64,000 nt of DNA from Maribacter flavus (GTDB lineage: Bacteria; Bacteroidota; Bacteroidia; Flavobacteriales; Flavobacteriaceae). Both the position numbers and the translations under genes were made by a program. Location of the stretch: NCBI RefSeq assembly GCF_008386635.1, contig NZ_VUOE01000001.1:1054001-1118000 (forward strand), in the 5' to 3' direction. Positions within the stretch are counted from its first letter, which is position 1. Every line of letters begins with the position of its first letter. Positions 45,341 through 54,105 of the stretch are shown in pieces. Under the pieces are notes generated by a model that saw nothing but the letters and a program-made list of their open reading frames with translations, searched no databases and had not been told where the DNA came from.

Positions 45341-48300
45341 TTTCTTTTTTACTGCATACCAGCGAATACGAAAAAACAGGACAGTAAGTGTTTTTCTGCT
45401 ACTTCTTATCATTGCAGGACTTATAGTTTGTACTACCAGAGTCAATTTTAAGGATGACATCACGGCCCTAATACCTTCCAACCCGGAGTCTAGGCGCATC
45501 CAAAAAGTATTGAAGTCCATTGCCTTTACGGACAAAATCATTGTAAATATTGAAAAAAAGGAAGCAGGGTCCGTGGAAGAACTTACCAAGTATGCATCAG
45601 AATTCCTGGACAGCCTTCAAAATGGGTATTCAGATTATGTCAAGAACGTTCAAGGAAATGTCGCTGATGCACAGGTACTGAACACGTTGGATCTGGTGTA
45701 CAACAATCTTCCCGTTTTTTTGGACAAACCGGATTATGGTAGCATCGAACAAAAACTTTCAAATGAAAGTATTGACGTGCAAATGGCCCAAAACTATCGC
45801 ACGTTGGTCTCCCCATCGGGAATCATTGCCAAAAAGAATATTCTCAAGGACCCGCTTGGACTTTCCTTCATTGCACTCAAAAAACTTCAAAAAATAGGTA
45901 TTGCCGAGGATTTTATCATCCGCGATGGTTTTTTGTTGAACAAGGAGGAGACCAATATCCTATTGTTCATCACGCCTACACATCCTTCCAGCGCCACGGT
46001 GGAAAACAAACCCTTGGCCGAAGGCCTGTATGACATTCAAAATAGCTTGAACGTATCATACGCCGGTAAAGTGGATGCTTCGTTTTTTGGCGCGGCCTTG
46101 GTTGCGGTGGCCAATGCCCAGCAAGTCAAGAACGACATCCTATTTACGGTGAGCATCGCCATGGTCGTTCTTCTTGTACTATTGATCTTGTTTTACAGAC
46201 GCCTCGCCCTGCCCTTCATACTTTTTGCCCCAACACTTTTTGGGGCGCTTTTGGCGATGGCCCTATTGGCGATTTCACGGGAGTTCCTTTCGGCGGTCTC
46301 TTTGGGAATCGGGGCGATATTACTGGGGGTTACCCTAGACTATGCCCTGCATATTTTGACCCACATTCGCAAAGGCGAAGAACTGCAAACGATGTACCGG
46401 GAGGTGGCTCCCTCCATTTTAATGAGCAGCCTTACGACGGCTTCGGCCTTTCTATGCCTATTGTTTTTGGAATCCCAAGCGCTACAGGATTTGGGACTTT
46501 TTGCATCGGTCAGTGTAGTGGGATCGGCTGTTTTTTCGTTGTTGTTCATCCCACAGGTATATGCTTTTGAGGGACATCGGCCCAAGGATTCCAACATATT
46601 GGAAAAAATGGCGGCTTTTGAATTCCATAAAAATAAATGGGCCATTGGTACTGTACTCTTGGGGAGTATACTGAGTATTTTTTTCTACAGCCGCGTGGGT
46701 TTTGACCAGGATATCGCCAAACTCAATTATGAATCCGAAGTGTTGACCGCTGCGCGGAAAAAATTGGAGTCATTAACAGATCTGGAATCAAAATCGGTCT
46801 ACCTATCCACCTTCGGAACTGAACAGGAAAAGGTTTTGCAACGGAACGATGTCATTTATACCGACCTACTAAGACTGAAAAACGAAGGAAGACTTGTCAA
46901 TTTTACCTCTGTGTCGAGCCTTGTTAAATCCGAAAAGACCCAAACCGATAAAATAAGGCAATGGCAGGAATTCTGGTCGCGACCCAGAAACGATTCCTTA
47001 AAGAAACACTTAAATAATAGCGCCGATGCTTTCGGCTTTAAGGAAGGTACCTTTCGACATTTTTACGATTGGCTCCAGGGTGATTTCAAACCCATGTCCG
47101 TATCCTCGTTCAAGGAATTTCCGGCACTCAGTGTCGATGACTATCTTGTAACCGACAGCACAGGAACAACAGCCACTTCGCTCCTCAAATTGAACGAAGA
47201 TCAATACCCTGGCATCAAAACCTACTTTGCCAATCATGAAAATACGCTTTTGATCAACCGAAAAGAGGTCAACGAATCCTTCCTGGGAACTTTAAAGGAA
47301 GACTTTAATCGTCTGCTCTGGCTGTCCCTACTCGCGGTTGTCATTATTCTGGCCCTATTTTACAGAAGCCTTTCGCTTACCCTGGTCACTGGTATACCCA
47401 TTTTTTTAACATGGTTTTTGACCGTGGGGATTATGGGGATTTTGGATATCGAATTCAATATTTTCAATATCATCATCTGCAGTTTTATCTTTGGGCTGGG
47501 AGTGGATTATAGTATCTTCATTACCAACGGATTGCTCATGGAGCACCGAACAGGCATTAAAACCCTCCCGACGCATAAAACTTCGATCATACTTTCGGTC
47601 ATTACGACCATTGCCAGTGTAGGGGTAATGGTTTTTGCCAAACATCCCGCGCTGTTTTCCATATCCAGGGTATCCTTGATCGGGATTTTTTCTGCGGCTT
47701 TTGTGGCGTTCACCATTCAACCGCTATTGTTCCAACTGTTTATCGGCACTAAAAATAAGCGGCCTATTTCACTGCGCTATTTTGTGCATTCCGTTCTTTC
47801 CTTTGCCTATTTTGGCCTGGGCGGACTCCTATTTTCCCTATATGCATGGGTAGTGACTTTGTTGAACCCAACCCAACCTAAAAAAGAGAACCTAGGTTTT
47901 CATAAGTCGGTTTCCAAGTTGATGAAATCGGTCTTATACACCAACCCTTTTGTCAAAAAGCAGGTGTTGAATCCTACTAAGGAAACTTTTGAAAAACCGG
48001 CAATGCTCATCGCCAACCATACCTCATTTTTGGATATTTTGTGTATTGGGATGCTGCATCCCAAGATTATCTTCCTAGTAAACGATTGGGTCTACAACTC
48101 TCCCATTTTTGGAAAGGCAGCAAAGTTGGCAGGAGCCTATCCAGTCTCTGGCGGTGTGGAAAACGGGGAGGAATATGTGGCCGAAAAACTCCAGCAAGGA
48201 TTTTCCATCATCGCTTTCCCGGAAGGTACACGTTCCACATCCAACAAAATAAACAGGTTTCATAAAGGAGCATTTTACTTGGCCGAAAAATTCAAATTGG

Positions 48301-49016
48301 ACATCATCCCCATTTTGATACATGGGAATTCCGAAGTACTTCCAAAAGGCAGTTTTGTGATTAGGGACGGCGGTATCACGGTGAAAATCCTACCGCGAAT
48401 TGTACATGGGGACAAAAAATACGGGGAGAATTATACCCAACAGGCAAAAAAGATAGGTGTTTATTTTAGGAACGAATTTCAAAACATGCGTACGCATGTA
48501 GAAACCAAGGATTATTGGAGAAAAACCCTGTTGGAGCATTCTCGCTTTAAAGGGAAGGCGCTGTTTAATCGGGTAAAAACCGATTTACAACAAAATGCTG
48601 TAGTCTATCATGATTTGCTAAGGTCAATTTCATCCAAAGGAAAAATCGTACATCTTTCCAAGGACAATGGACAGTTGGACCTACTCTTATCCATAGATTC
48701 TTCAGAACGTAAACTTCACTCATTTATAGAAAACAAGGAGGCTTCAACAGCCTTGAAACAGAATTTTCTTTACAATAATTATAGTAAAATAAACCTGTAC
48801 GATACTCCAGAGGATGCATTAGCAAACGAGGCGGAAATTCTACTATTCAATTTGGATACATACTCCTTTTCAGAATCTTTATTTGCGAAATTTGAGACCA
48901 TATTTCTATTGAAACAGGGCAAACAGTTGAAGTATGCCGAAGTTTTACCCTCAGATTTTCTGGTTAAAGCGCAAAATGATAATTTTATTGTACTCAACAA
49001 AAATCCATCACATTGA
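45333..49016 (+). CDS. MMPL transporter fused to PlsC acyltransferase and a degenerate methyltransferase-like tail
   Basis: About 1227 residues. Residues 1-860 form an RND/MMPL exporter with two repeats of helices and two large periplasmic loops (LGVTLDYALHILTH and FGLGVDYSIFITN are the paired motifs). Residues 870-1060 are a lysophosphatidic acid acyltransferase domain with NHTSFLD (HxxxxD) near 895 and FPEGTRS near 961. From about 1095 the pattern GKIVHLSKDNGQLDLLLSID looks like a methyltransferase fold whose glycine-rich loop is gone. The ATG at 45333 overlaps the preceding stop. Probably moves pigment or lipid and acylates at the inner membrane. Confidence 0.85.
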   Translation: MGDFFFTAYQRIRKNRTVSVFLLLLIIAGLIVCTTRVNFKDDITALIPSNPESRRIQKVLKSIAFTDKIIVNIEKKEAGSVEELTKYASEFLDSLQNGYSDYVKNVQGNVADAQVLNTLDLVYNNLPVFLDKPDYGSIEQKLSNESIDVQMAQNYRTLVSPSGIIAKKNILKDPLGLSFIALKKLQKIGIAEDFIIRDGFLLNKEETNILLFITPTHPSSATVENKPLAEGLYDIQNSLNVSYAGKVDASFFGAALVAVANAQQVKNDILFTVSIAMVVLLVLLILFYRRLALPFILFAPTLFGALLAMALLAISREFLSAVSLGIGAILLGVTLDYALHILTHIRKGEELQTMYREVAPSILMSSLTTASAFLCLLFLESQALQDLGLFASVSVVGSAVFSLLFIPQVYAFEGHRPKDSNILEKMAAFEFHKNKWAIGTVLLGSILSIFFYSRVGFDQDIAKLNYESEVLTAARKKLESLTDLESKSVYLSTFGTEQEKVLQRNDVIYTDLLRLKNEGRLVNFTSVSSLVKSEKTQTDKIRQWQEFWSRPRNDSLKKHLNNSADAFGFKEGTFRHFYDWLQGDFKPMSVSSFKEFPALSVDDYLVTDSTGTTATSLLKLNEDQYPGIKTYFANHENTLLINRKEVNESFLGTLKEDFNRLLWLSLLAVVIILALFYRSLSLTLVTGIPIFLTWFLTVGIMGILDIEFNIFNIIICSFIFGLGVDYSIFITNGLLMEHRTGIKTLPTHKTSIILSVITTIASVGVMVFAKHPALFSISRVSLIGIFSAAFVAFTIQPLLFQLFIGTKNKRPISLRYFVHSVLSFAYFGLGGLLFSLYAWVVTLLNPTQPKKENLGFHKSVSKLMKSVLYTNPFVKKQVLNPTKETFEKPAMLIANHTSFLDILCIGMLHPKIIFLVNDWVYNSPIFGKAAKLAGAYPVSGGVENGEEYVAEKLQQGFSIIAFPEGTRSTSNKINRFHKGAFYLAEKFKLDIIPILIHGNSEVLPKGSFVIRDGGITVKILPRIVHGDKKYGENYTQQAKKIGVYFRNEFQNMRTHVETKDYWRKTLLEHSRFKGKALFNRVKTDLQQNAVVYHDLLRSISSKGKIVHLSKDNGQLDLLLSIDSSERKLHSFIENKEASTALKQNFLYNNYSKINLYDTPEDALANEAEILLFNLDTYSFSESLFAKFETIFLLKQGKQLKYAEVLPSDFLVKAQNDNFIVLNKNPSH

Positions 49017-50563
49017 AGAAACAGTACGATGTCGTCATCATTGGTAGTGGTATGGGCGGACTCGTGGCCGCCAATATCATGGCCCGTGAGGGACTTACTG
49101 TTTGTGTGCTGGAAAAGAACAACCAATTTGGGGGCAATCTGCAGACCTTTGTTCGGGACCGTACCATATTCGATACCGGGGTCCATTATATTGGCGGATT
49201 GGCACCAGGGCAAAACCTACATCGCTACTTCGACTATTTGGGTATTCTGGATGGTCTGCATCTGAGAAAAATGAACAGGGACGGGTTTGACATCATCACA
49301 TTTGACAACGATGAAATTGCCTACCCGCATGCCCAAGGCTATGAAAACTTCATAGACCAACTGGCAAAACAATTTCCGCAGGAAAGAAAGGCTATTGAGA
49401 GCTATTGCAAAAAACTTAGGGAAATATGCTACAAGTTTCCGCTTTACAATTTGGAGGAAGGAAAGCCCTATGGAAACGACCCGGAGCTTTTTCAACAAAC
49501 CGCGAAGGAATACATTGCCAGTATTACCCAAAACGAAAAGCTGCGTGCGGTTTTGGCAGGTTCCAATTTGTTGTACGCCGGCGACCCTGACAAAACTCCA
49601 TTGTATGTACACGCCCTATCCATCAATTCTTATATTGAAAGTGCCTACAGATGTGCCGATGGGGGTAGCCAGATTACCAAATTATTGATCAGAAAGCTTA
49701 AGGAAAACGGCGGGGAGGCCTACAAGCACAGTGAGGTAACGGATATAACCTGTACGGGCAAGAAATTGGAATCGGTTACCCTAAAGAACGGCAAAAAAGT
49801 GTACGGCAATATCTTCATTTCCAACATAGAACCAAAGCATACCCTACGGATGATCGGGGAGGAGCACTTTAGAAAATCCTATAATCACCGCATCCAGAAT
49901 ATGGAGAGTATAATATCTGCCTTTAGCATTCATATTGTATTGAAACCGAAAACTTTTAAATACCTCAACAAAAACTATTACCATTTTAAGGATTATAGAA
50001 AGGTCTGGGACGCCCACAAGTATACCCAGGAAACCTGGCCGGAAACCTACATGGTTTCCATGGGGGTACGTAAAAATCAGGATGCATGGGCAGAGCAACT
50101 TACAGCCATTACCTACATGCGGTATGAGGAGGTAAAAGAATGGGAAAACACCTTTAATACGGTAGCCCATTCACGTGACCGCGGAAAAAGTTATGAGGAA
50201 TTTAAAAAGCACAAAACAGCCGTGTTTCTGAAGGAACTGGAGAAAAAATTTCCTAATATCAGGGAGTGTATCCGGTCCGTATATGCTTCCACCCCACTAT
50301 CTTATAGGGACTATATAGGGAATCATCAAGGATCCATGTACGGTTACGTAAAGGACGTTAACGACCCTTTAAAATCCTTTATTTCGCCCCGGACCAAAAT
50401 CGAAAACCTATATTTAACGGGGCAAAGCCTGAACATGCATGGCATTCTAGGTGTCACTATCAGTGGTGTGGTTACCTGCTCCGAGATTTTGGGAGGCTCC
50501 TATTTGATCAACAAGATTACCGATACACTTGCGAAAAAGGCCAACGAAAAAATGACCGTCTAA
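49013..50563 (+). CDS. FAD-dependent oxidoreductase, phytoene desaturase/retinol saturase type
   Basis: A 516-residue protein that starts with TTG overlapping the MMPL stop. The N-terminal dinucleotide-binding motif is IGSGMGGLVAANIMAREG with LEKNNQFGGN following, and the C-terminal ends with NLYLTGQSLNMHGILGVTISG. It is the CrtI/CrtISO/RetSat type, which desaturates, isomerises or saturates polyene chains. It may set double-bond geometry or saturation in the aryl polyene. The next gene begins at its last base. Confidence 0.85.
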   Translation: MKKQYDVVIIGSGMGGLVAANIMAREGLTVCVLEKNNQFGGNLQTFVRDRTIFDTGVHYIGGLAPGQNLHRYFDYLGILDGLHLRKMNRDGFDIITFDNDEIAYPHAQGYENFIDQLAKQFPQERKAIESYCKKLREICYKFPLYNLEEGKPYGNDPELFQQTAKEYIASITQNEKLRAVLAGSNLLYAGDPDKTPLYVHALSINSYIESAYRCADGGSQITKLLIRKLKENGGEAYKHSEVTDITCTGKKLESVTLKNGKKVYGNIFISNIEPKHTLRMIGEEHFRKSYNHRIQNMESIISAFSIHIVLKPKTFKYLNKNYYHFKDYRKVWDAHKYTQETWPETYMVSMGVRKNQDAWAEQLTAITYMRYEEVKEWENTFNTVAHSRDRGKSYEEFKKHKTAVFLKELEKKFPNIRECIRSVYASTPLSYRDYIGNHQGSMYGYVKDVNDPLKSFISPRTKIENLYLTGQSLNMHGILGVTISGVVTCSEILGGSYLINKITDTLAKKANEKMTV

Positions 50564-51438
50564 TGGGCACATTTAAAACAACTCCAATTACAGTATTGGA
50601 AACTATTTCGAAGGAAGATTTTATCCGAAATTATTACAAGCCCCAGAAACCCGTGTTATTGAAGGGCCTGACCAAAGATTGGCCCGCCTATGAAAAATGG
50701 TCCTTGGATTATATTCAAGGAAAGGCGGGCGACCAAATCGTGCCTTTGTACAACAACGAACCGGCCAAGGACAAACAAAGTGTATACGCGCCCGTGGAGG
50801 AAATGAAATTGGCGGAGTATATTGAAATACTTAAAACCAAGCCTACGGACCTTCGGATTTTCTTTTATGAAATCCTAAAAAAAATGCCCGAACTAACAAA
50901 CGATTTTGAGTACCCGGACATTGGCCTAAAGTTTTTTAAAAAACTACCCGCCTTGTTTTTCGGTGGTGGGGAGTCCAAGGTATTCATGCACTATGATATC
51001 GACCTACCGGATAGTATGCATTTTCACTTTGACGGTCATAAGCATGTGACCCTATTTTCACCGGAACAGACCAAATACCTGTATCGAGTGCCGTATTCCA
51101 TCCATAACCTGGAATCCATCGACATGGACAATCCGGATTTTGAAAAATATCCTGCCCTGCAATATGCCGAAGGAATTACCGCCAACATGGAACATGGCGA
51201 TGCCCTTTTTATGCCCAGTGGCTATTGGCACTACATAAAATATCTGGATGGCGGCTTCTCCATGACGCTCCGAGCGCTTCCCCGAAACCCCAAAAGATTC
51301 GCGAACATGCTCTATAATGTATTGGTAATGCGCAATTTTGACAACTTTACCCGAAAGCATTGGGGACAAAAATGGTTGGATTACAAAGATCGGATTGCCA
51401 TAAAAAAGACACATAAAAACCTAGTGAACCTTTCATAA
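50563..51438 (+). CDS. JmjC/cupin-like domain protein
   Basis: A 291-residue protein of the cupin_8/JmjC group. The metal-binding HxD is HYDID near residue 143 and the distal His is in GYWHYIKY near 223. Several members are 2-oxoglutarate and iron dependent hydroxylases, others are not characterised. Within the pigment locus it is a candidate chain or ring hydroxylase. It shares the base A with the preceding stop (TAATG) and is followed directly by the C45 gene. Confidence 0.8.
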   Translation: MGTFKTTPITVLETISKEDFIRNYYKPQKPVLLKGLTKDWPAYEKWSLDYIQGKAGDQIVPLYNNEPAKDKQSVYAPVEEMKLAEYIEILKTKPTDLRIFFYEILKKMPELTNDFEYPDIGLKFFKKLPALFFGGGESKVFMHYDIDLPDSMHFHFDGHKHVTLFSPEQTKYLYRVPYSIHNLESIDMDNPDFEKYPALQYAEGITANMEHGDALFMPSGYWHYIKYLDGGFSMTLRALPRNPKRFANMLYNVLVMRNFDNFTRKHWGQKWLDYKDRIAIKKTHKNLVNLS

Positions 51439-53100
51439 TTGGGAAATTACAGGCCATTACTGCGAGTTTTTTGGATACCGATGTGCATGGCACTATGCGT
51501 ATCCTGTGGGGTTTCCAAATCCTTACAGGAGAAGCCCGATGTCTCCATGTATCAAACTGAAATTCCGGCACGTAAAAAAATAAACAATTCCACCTTTACC
51601 ATTGCCCATAATTTCCTGCGTAAGAACCGTCAAGGTCTATGGGAACTTAAGGTTAGTGGAAATCCCTTGGAACTGGGGCTAAAAACGGGCAGCCTCACAC
51701 AAGAATTGTTCAATGAACAGGAGGACATTTTTGTAAATAAGATAGATGAACTGGTACCCTCCAAGGGCTATCAAAATCTACTCCGTAAGTTTTTGGCCTG
51801 GTTTAACCGTAAAATGTACCTCAATATTGATTCGCAATTTAAGGCGGAACTTTATGGGGTCTCCCAGTATGCCTCCCCCAATTACGATTACATAGCAAAA
51901 CCGTACCAACGGGTCATGTATTTTCACGGTGCCCATGATATTGGTCATGCCCTACAGGATTTGGCCTTAGTGGGCTGCTCCTCCTTTGCGGCTTGGGGAG
52001 ATAGCACTGAGGATGGTAAATTATTGATCGGCAGGAATTTCGACTTCTACGCCGGGGATGCCTTTGCTAAGAATAAAATCATTGCATTTGTAGAGCCTGA
52101 TCATGGTTACAAATTCATGTCGGTTACCTGGGGTGGCATGATCGGTGTGGTATCCGGGATGAACGATCAAGGGTTGACCGTCACCATCAATGCCGGAAAG
52201 TCCCAATTTCCCCTAATTGCCAAAACTCCTGTTTCATTGGTAACCCGTGAAATTTTACAATATGCCTCCACCATCGATGAGGCCATAGAAATTGCCAAGA
52301 AACGTGAAGTCTTTGTTTCGGAATCCATATTCGTGGGAAGCGCCAAAGACAAAAAAGCGGCTATCATTGAGGTCTCTCCCAAGAATTTCGGGGTCTATGA
52401 AGTGGAAAATTCCGATCAGTTGATCTGTGCCAACCACTTCCAAAGTGCTGCCTATGCAAATGATAAAAAAAATCAGAAACATATTTTGGAAAGCCATTCC
52501 CAATACCGTTATGAACGGATGGAAGAACTTTTGAAGGAAACGCCCAAAATTGGCCCGCAAGATGTGGTTTCCATATTGCGGAACAAAGAGGGCTTGGACG
52601 AGGAAAAAATAGGGTACGGAAATGAAAAGGCATTGAACCAATTGCTGGCACATCATGGTATCGTTTTTAAACCGGAGGACCTCATGGTCTGGGTCTCTAG
52701 CAATCCGTATCAATTGGGCGAATTTGTGGCCTATGACCTAAACGAGGTGTTTAATCTTTCCGCATTTGCCGATGCTCCTATAGCCGAAACGGAACGCAAT
52801 ATTTCCAAAGATCCCTTTTTACAAAGCGAAGCTTACCTGAATTACGAACGATATAGAATTTTGAGAGATGAAATAGAGGATGCTATTTCCAATGAAGCCC
52901 ATGTGGAGCAAACCAAATTGAAAAAATTGGTGCAACTAAACCCTTATTTCTGGGAAGGCTATTATCTGGCAGGATTGTATAATTACAACAAGGGCTACGA
53001 TTTGGTAGCCAAAGGCTATTTTGAAAAGGCCTTGGAATTGGAAATTACTACTGTTCCAGATCGGGAAAATGTGGAGAAGTATCTTCGTAAACTACGATGA
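51439..53100 (+). CDS. C45-family Ntn acyltransferase/hydrolase
   Basis: A 553-residue protein starting with TTG right after the preceding stop. The N-terminus has a lipoprotein-like signal (CMALCVSCG). Self-cleavage is expected before Cys180 in LALVGCSSFAAWG, which becomes the nucleophile, and GRNFDFY follows as in the acyl-CoA:6-aminopenicillanic acid acyltransferase family. The C-terminus has a helical TPR-like pair (PYFWEGYYLAGLYNYNKG). It is the last gene of the operon. Acyl transfer or hydrolysis of an ester or amide in the periplasm is inferred. Confidence 0.82.
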   Translation: MGNYRPLLRVFWIPMCMALCVSCGVSKSLQEKPDVSMYQTEIPARKKINNSTFTIAHNFLRKNRQGLWELKVSGNPLELGLKTGSLTQELFNEQEDIFVNKIDELVPSKGYQNLLRKFLAWFNRKMYLNIDSQFKAELYGVSQYASPNYDYIAKPYQRVMYFHGAHDIGHALQDLALVGCSSFAAWGDSTEDGKLLIGRNFDFYAGDAFAKNKIIAFVEPDHGYKFMSVTWGGMIGVVSGMNDQGLTVTINAGKSQFPLIAKTPVSLVTREILQYASTIDEAIEIAKKREVFVSESIFVGSAKDKKAAIIEVSPKNFGVYEVENSDQLICANHFQSAAYANDKKNQKHILESHSQYRYERMEELLKETPKIGPQDVVSILRNKEGLDEEKIGYGNEKALNQLLAHHGIVFKPEDLMVWVSSNPYQLGEFVAYDLNEVFNLSAFADAPIAETERNISKDPFLQSEAYLNYERYRILRDEIEDAISNEAHVEQTKLKKLVQLNPYFWEGYYLAGLYNYNKGYDLVAKGYFEKALELEITTVPDRENVEKYLRKLR

Positions 53101-53113
53101 CTAGGAACTCCTA

Positions 53114-53148
53114 AAAAATAACCCCGATATCCATAAAGGGCACCGGGG
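53114..53148 (-). terminator. Probable terminator of ssb
   Basis: On the minus strand CCCCGGTG... and CATATCGGGG-side bases pair (5 GC pairs at the base, with further weaker pairs) and are followed by TTATTTTTT. It lies 22 bases after the ssb stop. It could also block read-through from the pigment operon on the other strand, though no T-run is present on that side. Confidence 0.55.
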
Positions 53149-53170
53149 CTTATCAAAACTTTGATTTAAT

Positions 53171-53503
53171 TTATTTTCCCAACATCAAGAGTTCATTGCA
53201 ACGGATTTCCGTAATATAACGCTTGTCACCTTCCTTAGTCTCATAAGAGCGATGGGTCAGTTTACCTTCTACGGCCACTTGCTTTCCTTTCGTCAAATAA
53301 TTTTCTACGATTTCCGCAGTCTTGCCCCAAGCTACTATGTTATGCCATTGGGTGTCATCTACTTTCTCGCCCTTTGCATTTTTGTAGCTCTCGGTGGTAG
53401 CCAATGAAAATTTGGCCAATTTGGTACCATTCTCCATGGTTACGATTTCTGGGTCCTGACCCAAGTTTCCAATCAACTGTACTTTGTTTTTAAGTGCGTT
53501 CAT
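53171..53503 (-). CDS. ssb: Single-stranded DNA-binding protein, short form
   Basis: A 110-residue OB-fold protein. Family segments are KVQLIGNLGQDPEI, KFSLATTE, DTQWHNIVAWGK, LTKGKQVAVEGKL and YITEIRC. It ends at LLMLGK, so the usual glycine-rich linker and acidic C-terminal tip that binds partner proteins are absent. It binds ssDNA in replication or repair; whether it is the main or an accessory SSB is not decidable here. Confidence 0.93.
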   Translation of the reverse strand: MNALKNKVQLIGNLGQDPEIVTMENGTKLAKFSLATTESYKNAKGEKVDDTQWHNIVAWGKTAEIVENYLTKGKQVAVEGKLTHRSYETKEGDKRYITEIRCNELLMLGK

Positions 53504-53561
53504 AATTTTAATTTTTAGCGTTAAACAGTTAATACTATCGAATTGCTTTTGTTCGACGGGA

Positions 53562-53569
53562 CAAACTTA
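53562..53569 (-). promoter_or_regulatory. Possible -7 box of ssb
   Basis: The minus strand reads TAAGTTTG, matching TAnnTTTG, and lies 59 bases before the ssb start codon. There is no clear -33 TTG. Three phased repeats lie 40-80 bases further upstream. Confidence 0.4.
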
Positions 53570-53610
53570 TAACCACTCCAAATCGGTACTCGGTTTTAAA
53601 ACACTTATTT

Positions 53611-53640
53611 TCGTTTGTTATCGTTTACAGTCGTTTGTAA
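53611..53640. repeat. Three tandem 10-base repeats upstream of ssb
   Basis: The plus strand reads TCGTTTGTTA, TCGTTTACAG and TCGTTTGTAA without spacing, sharing the core TCGTTT at exactly 10-base period. In a region free of genes, this near-helical phasing is typical of operator or activator sites; function is inference. Confidence 0.5.
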
Positions 53641-53715
53641 ACTTTTATTTGATTGATTTACAATATATTGCATTTAATTTTTAATATTACTTAAATTGAT
53701 TTATTTACTTGCGTT

Positions 53716-54003
53716 TTACGGTTTCCGAGCATCTCTTAAAAAGGACCTGCCCCCTCTAAAGCAGAAATAGGCAATAACCCAACCAATGGATTGCCAGAAC
53801 CAATCTATTGATAACTCATGTCTTACCCCTGAATCTGGTTCAAGAATTAAATACGGAGTTCGCCCTAATATGGGTAATAAATCGGGAAGAAGGAAAACTC
53901 CAATTGCAATACTTAATATGGTGAAAAATATCCCAAGTATTGTCTCTAGTATTTTACGCCCTTTTGACACTTCAATAAAAATATTCATTTTACTGTTATT
54001 CAA
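53716..54003 (-). CDS. Small two-helix membrane protein, unknown function
   Basis: A 95-residue protein with two predicted transmembrane segments (ILGIFFTILSIAIGVFLLPDL and WFWQSIGWVIAYFCF) separated by a polar loop. An internal ATG at 53985 is an alternative start. No family is recognised. It stands alone between ssb and the GH140-like gene. Confidence 0.55.
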   Translation of the reverse strand: MNNSKMNIFIEVSKGRKILETILGIFFTILSIAIGVFLLPDLLPILGRTPYLILEPDSGVRHELSIDWFWQSIGWVIAYFCFRGGRSFLRDARKP

Positions 54004-54105
54004 AAAACTTTAAATTTATTAGGATACTATATATTAAAATGCCTTGACCAAATAAATAAAATCATTCATATTTCAAACACTATATAATACAACAAGAACT
54101 TCCAT

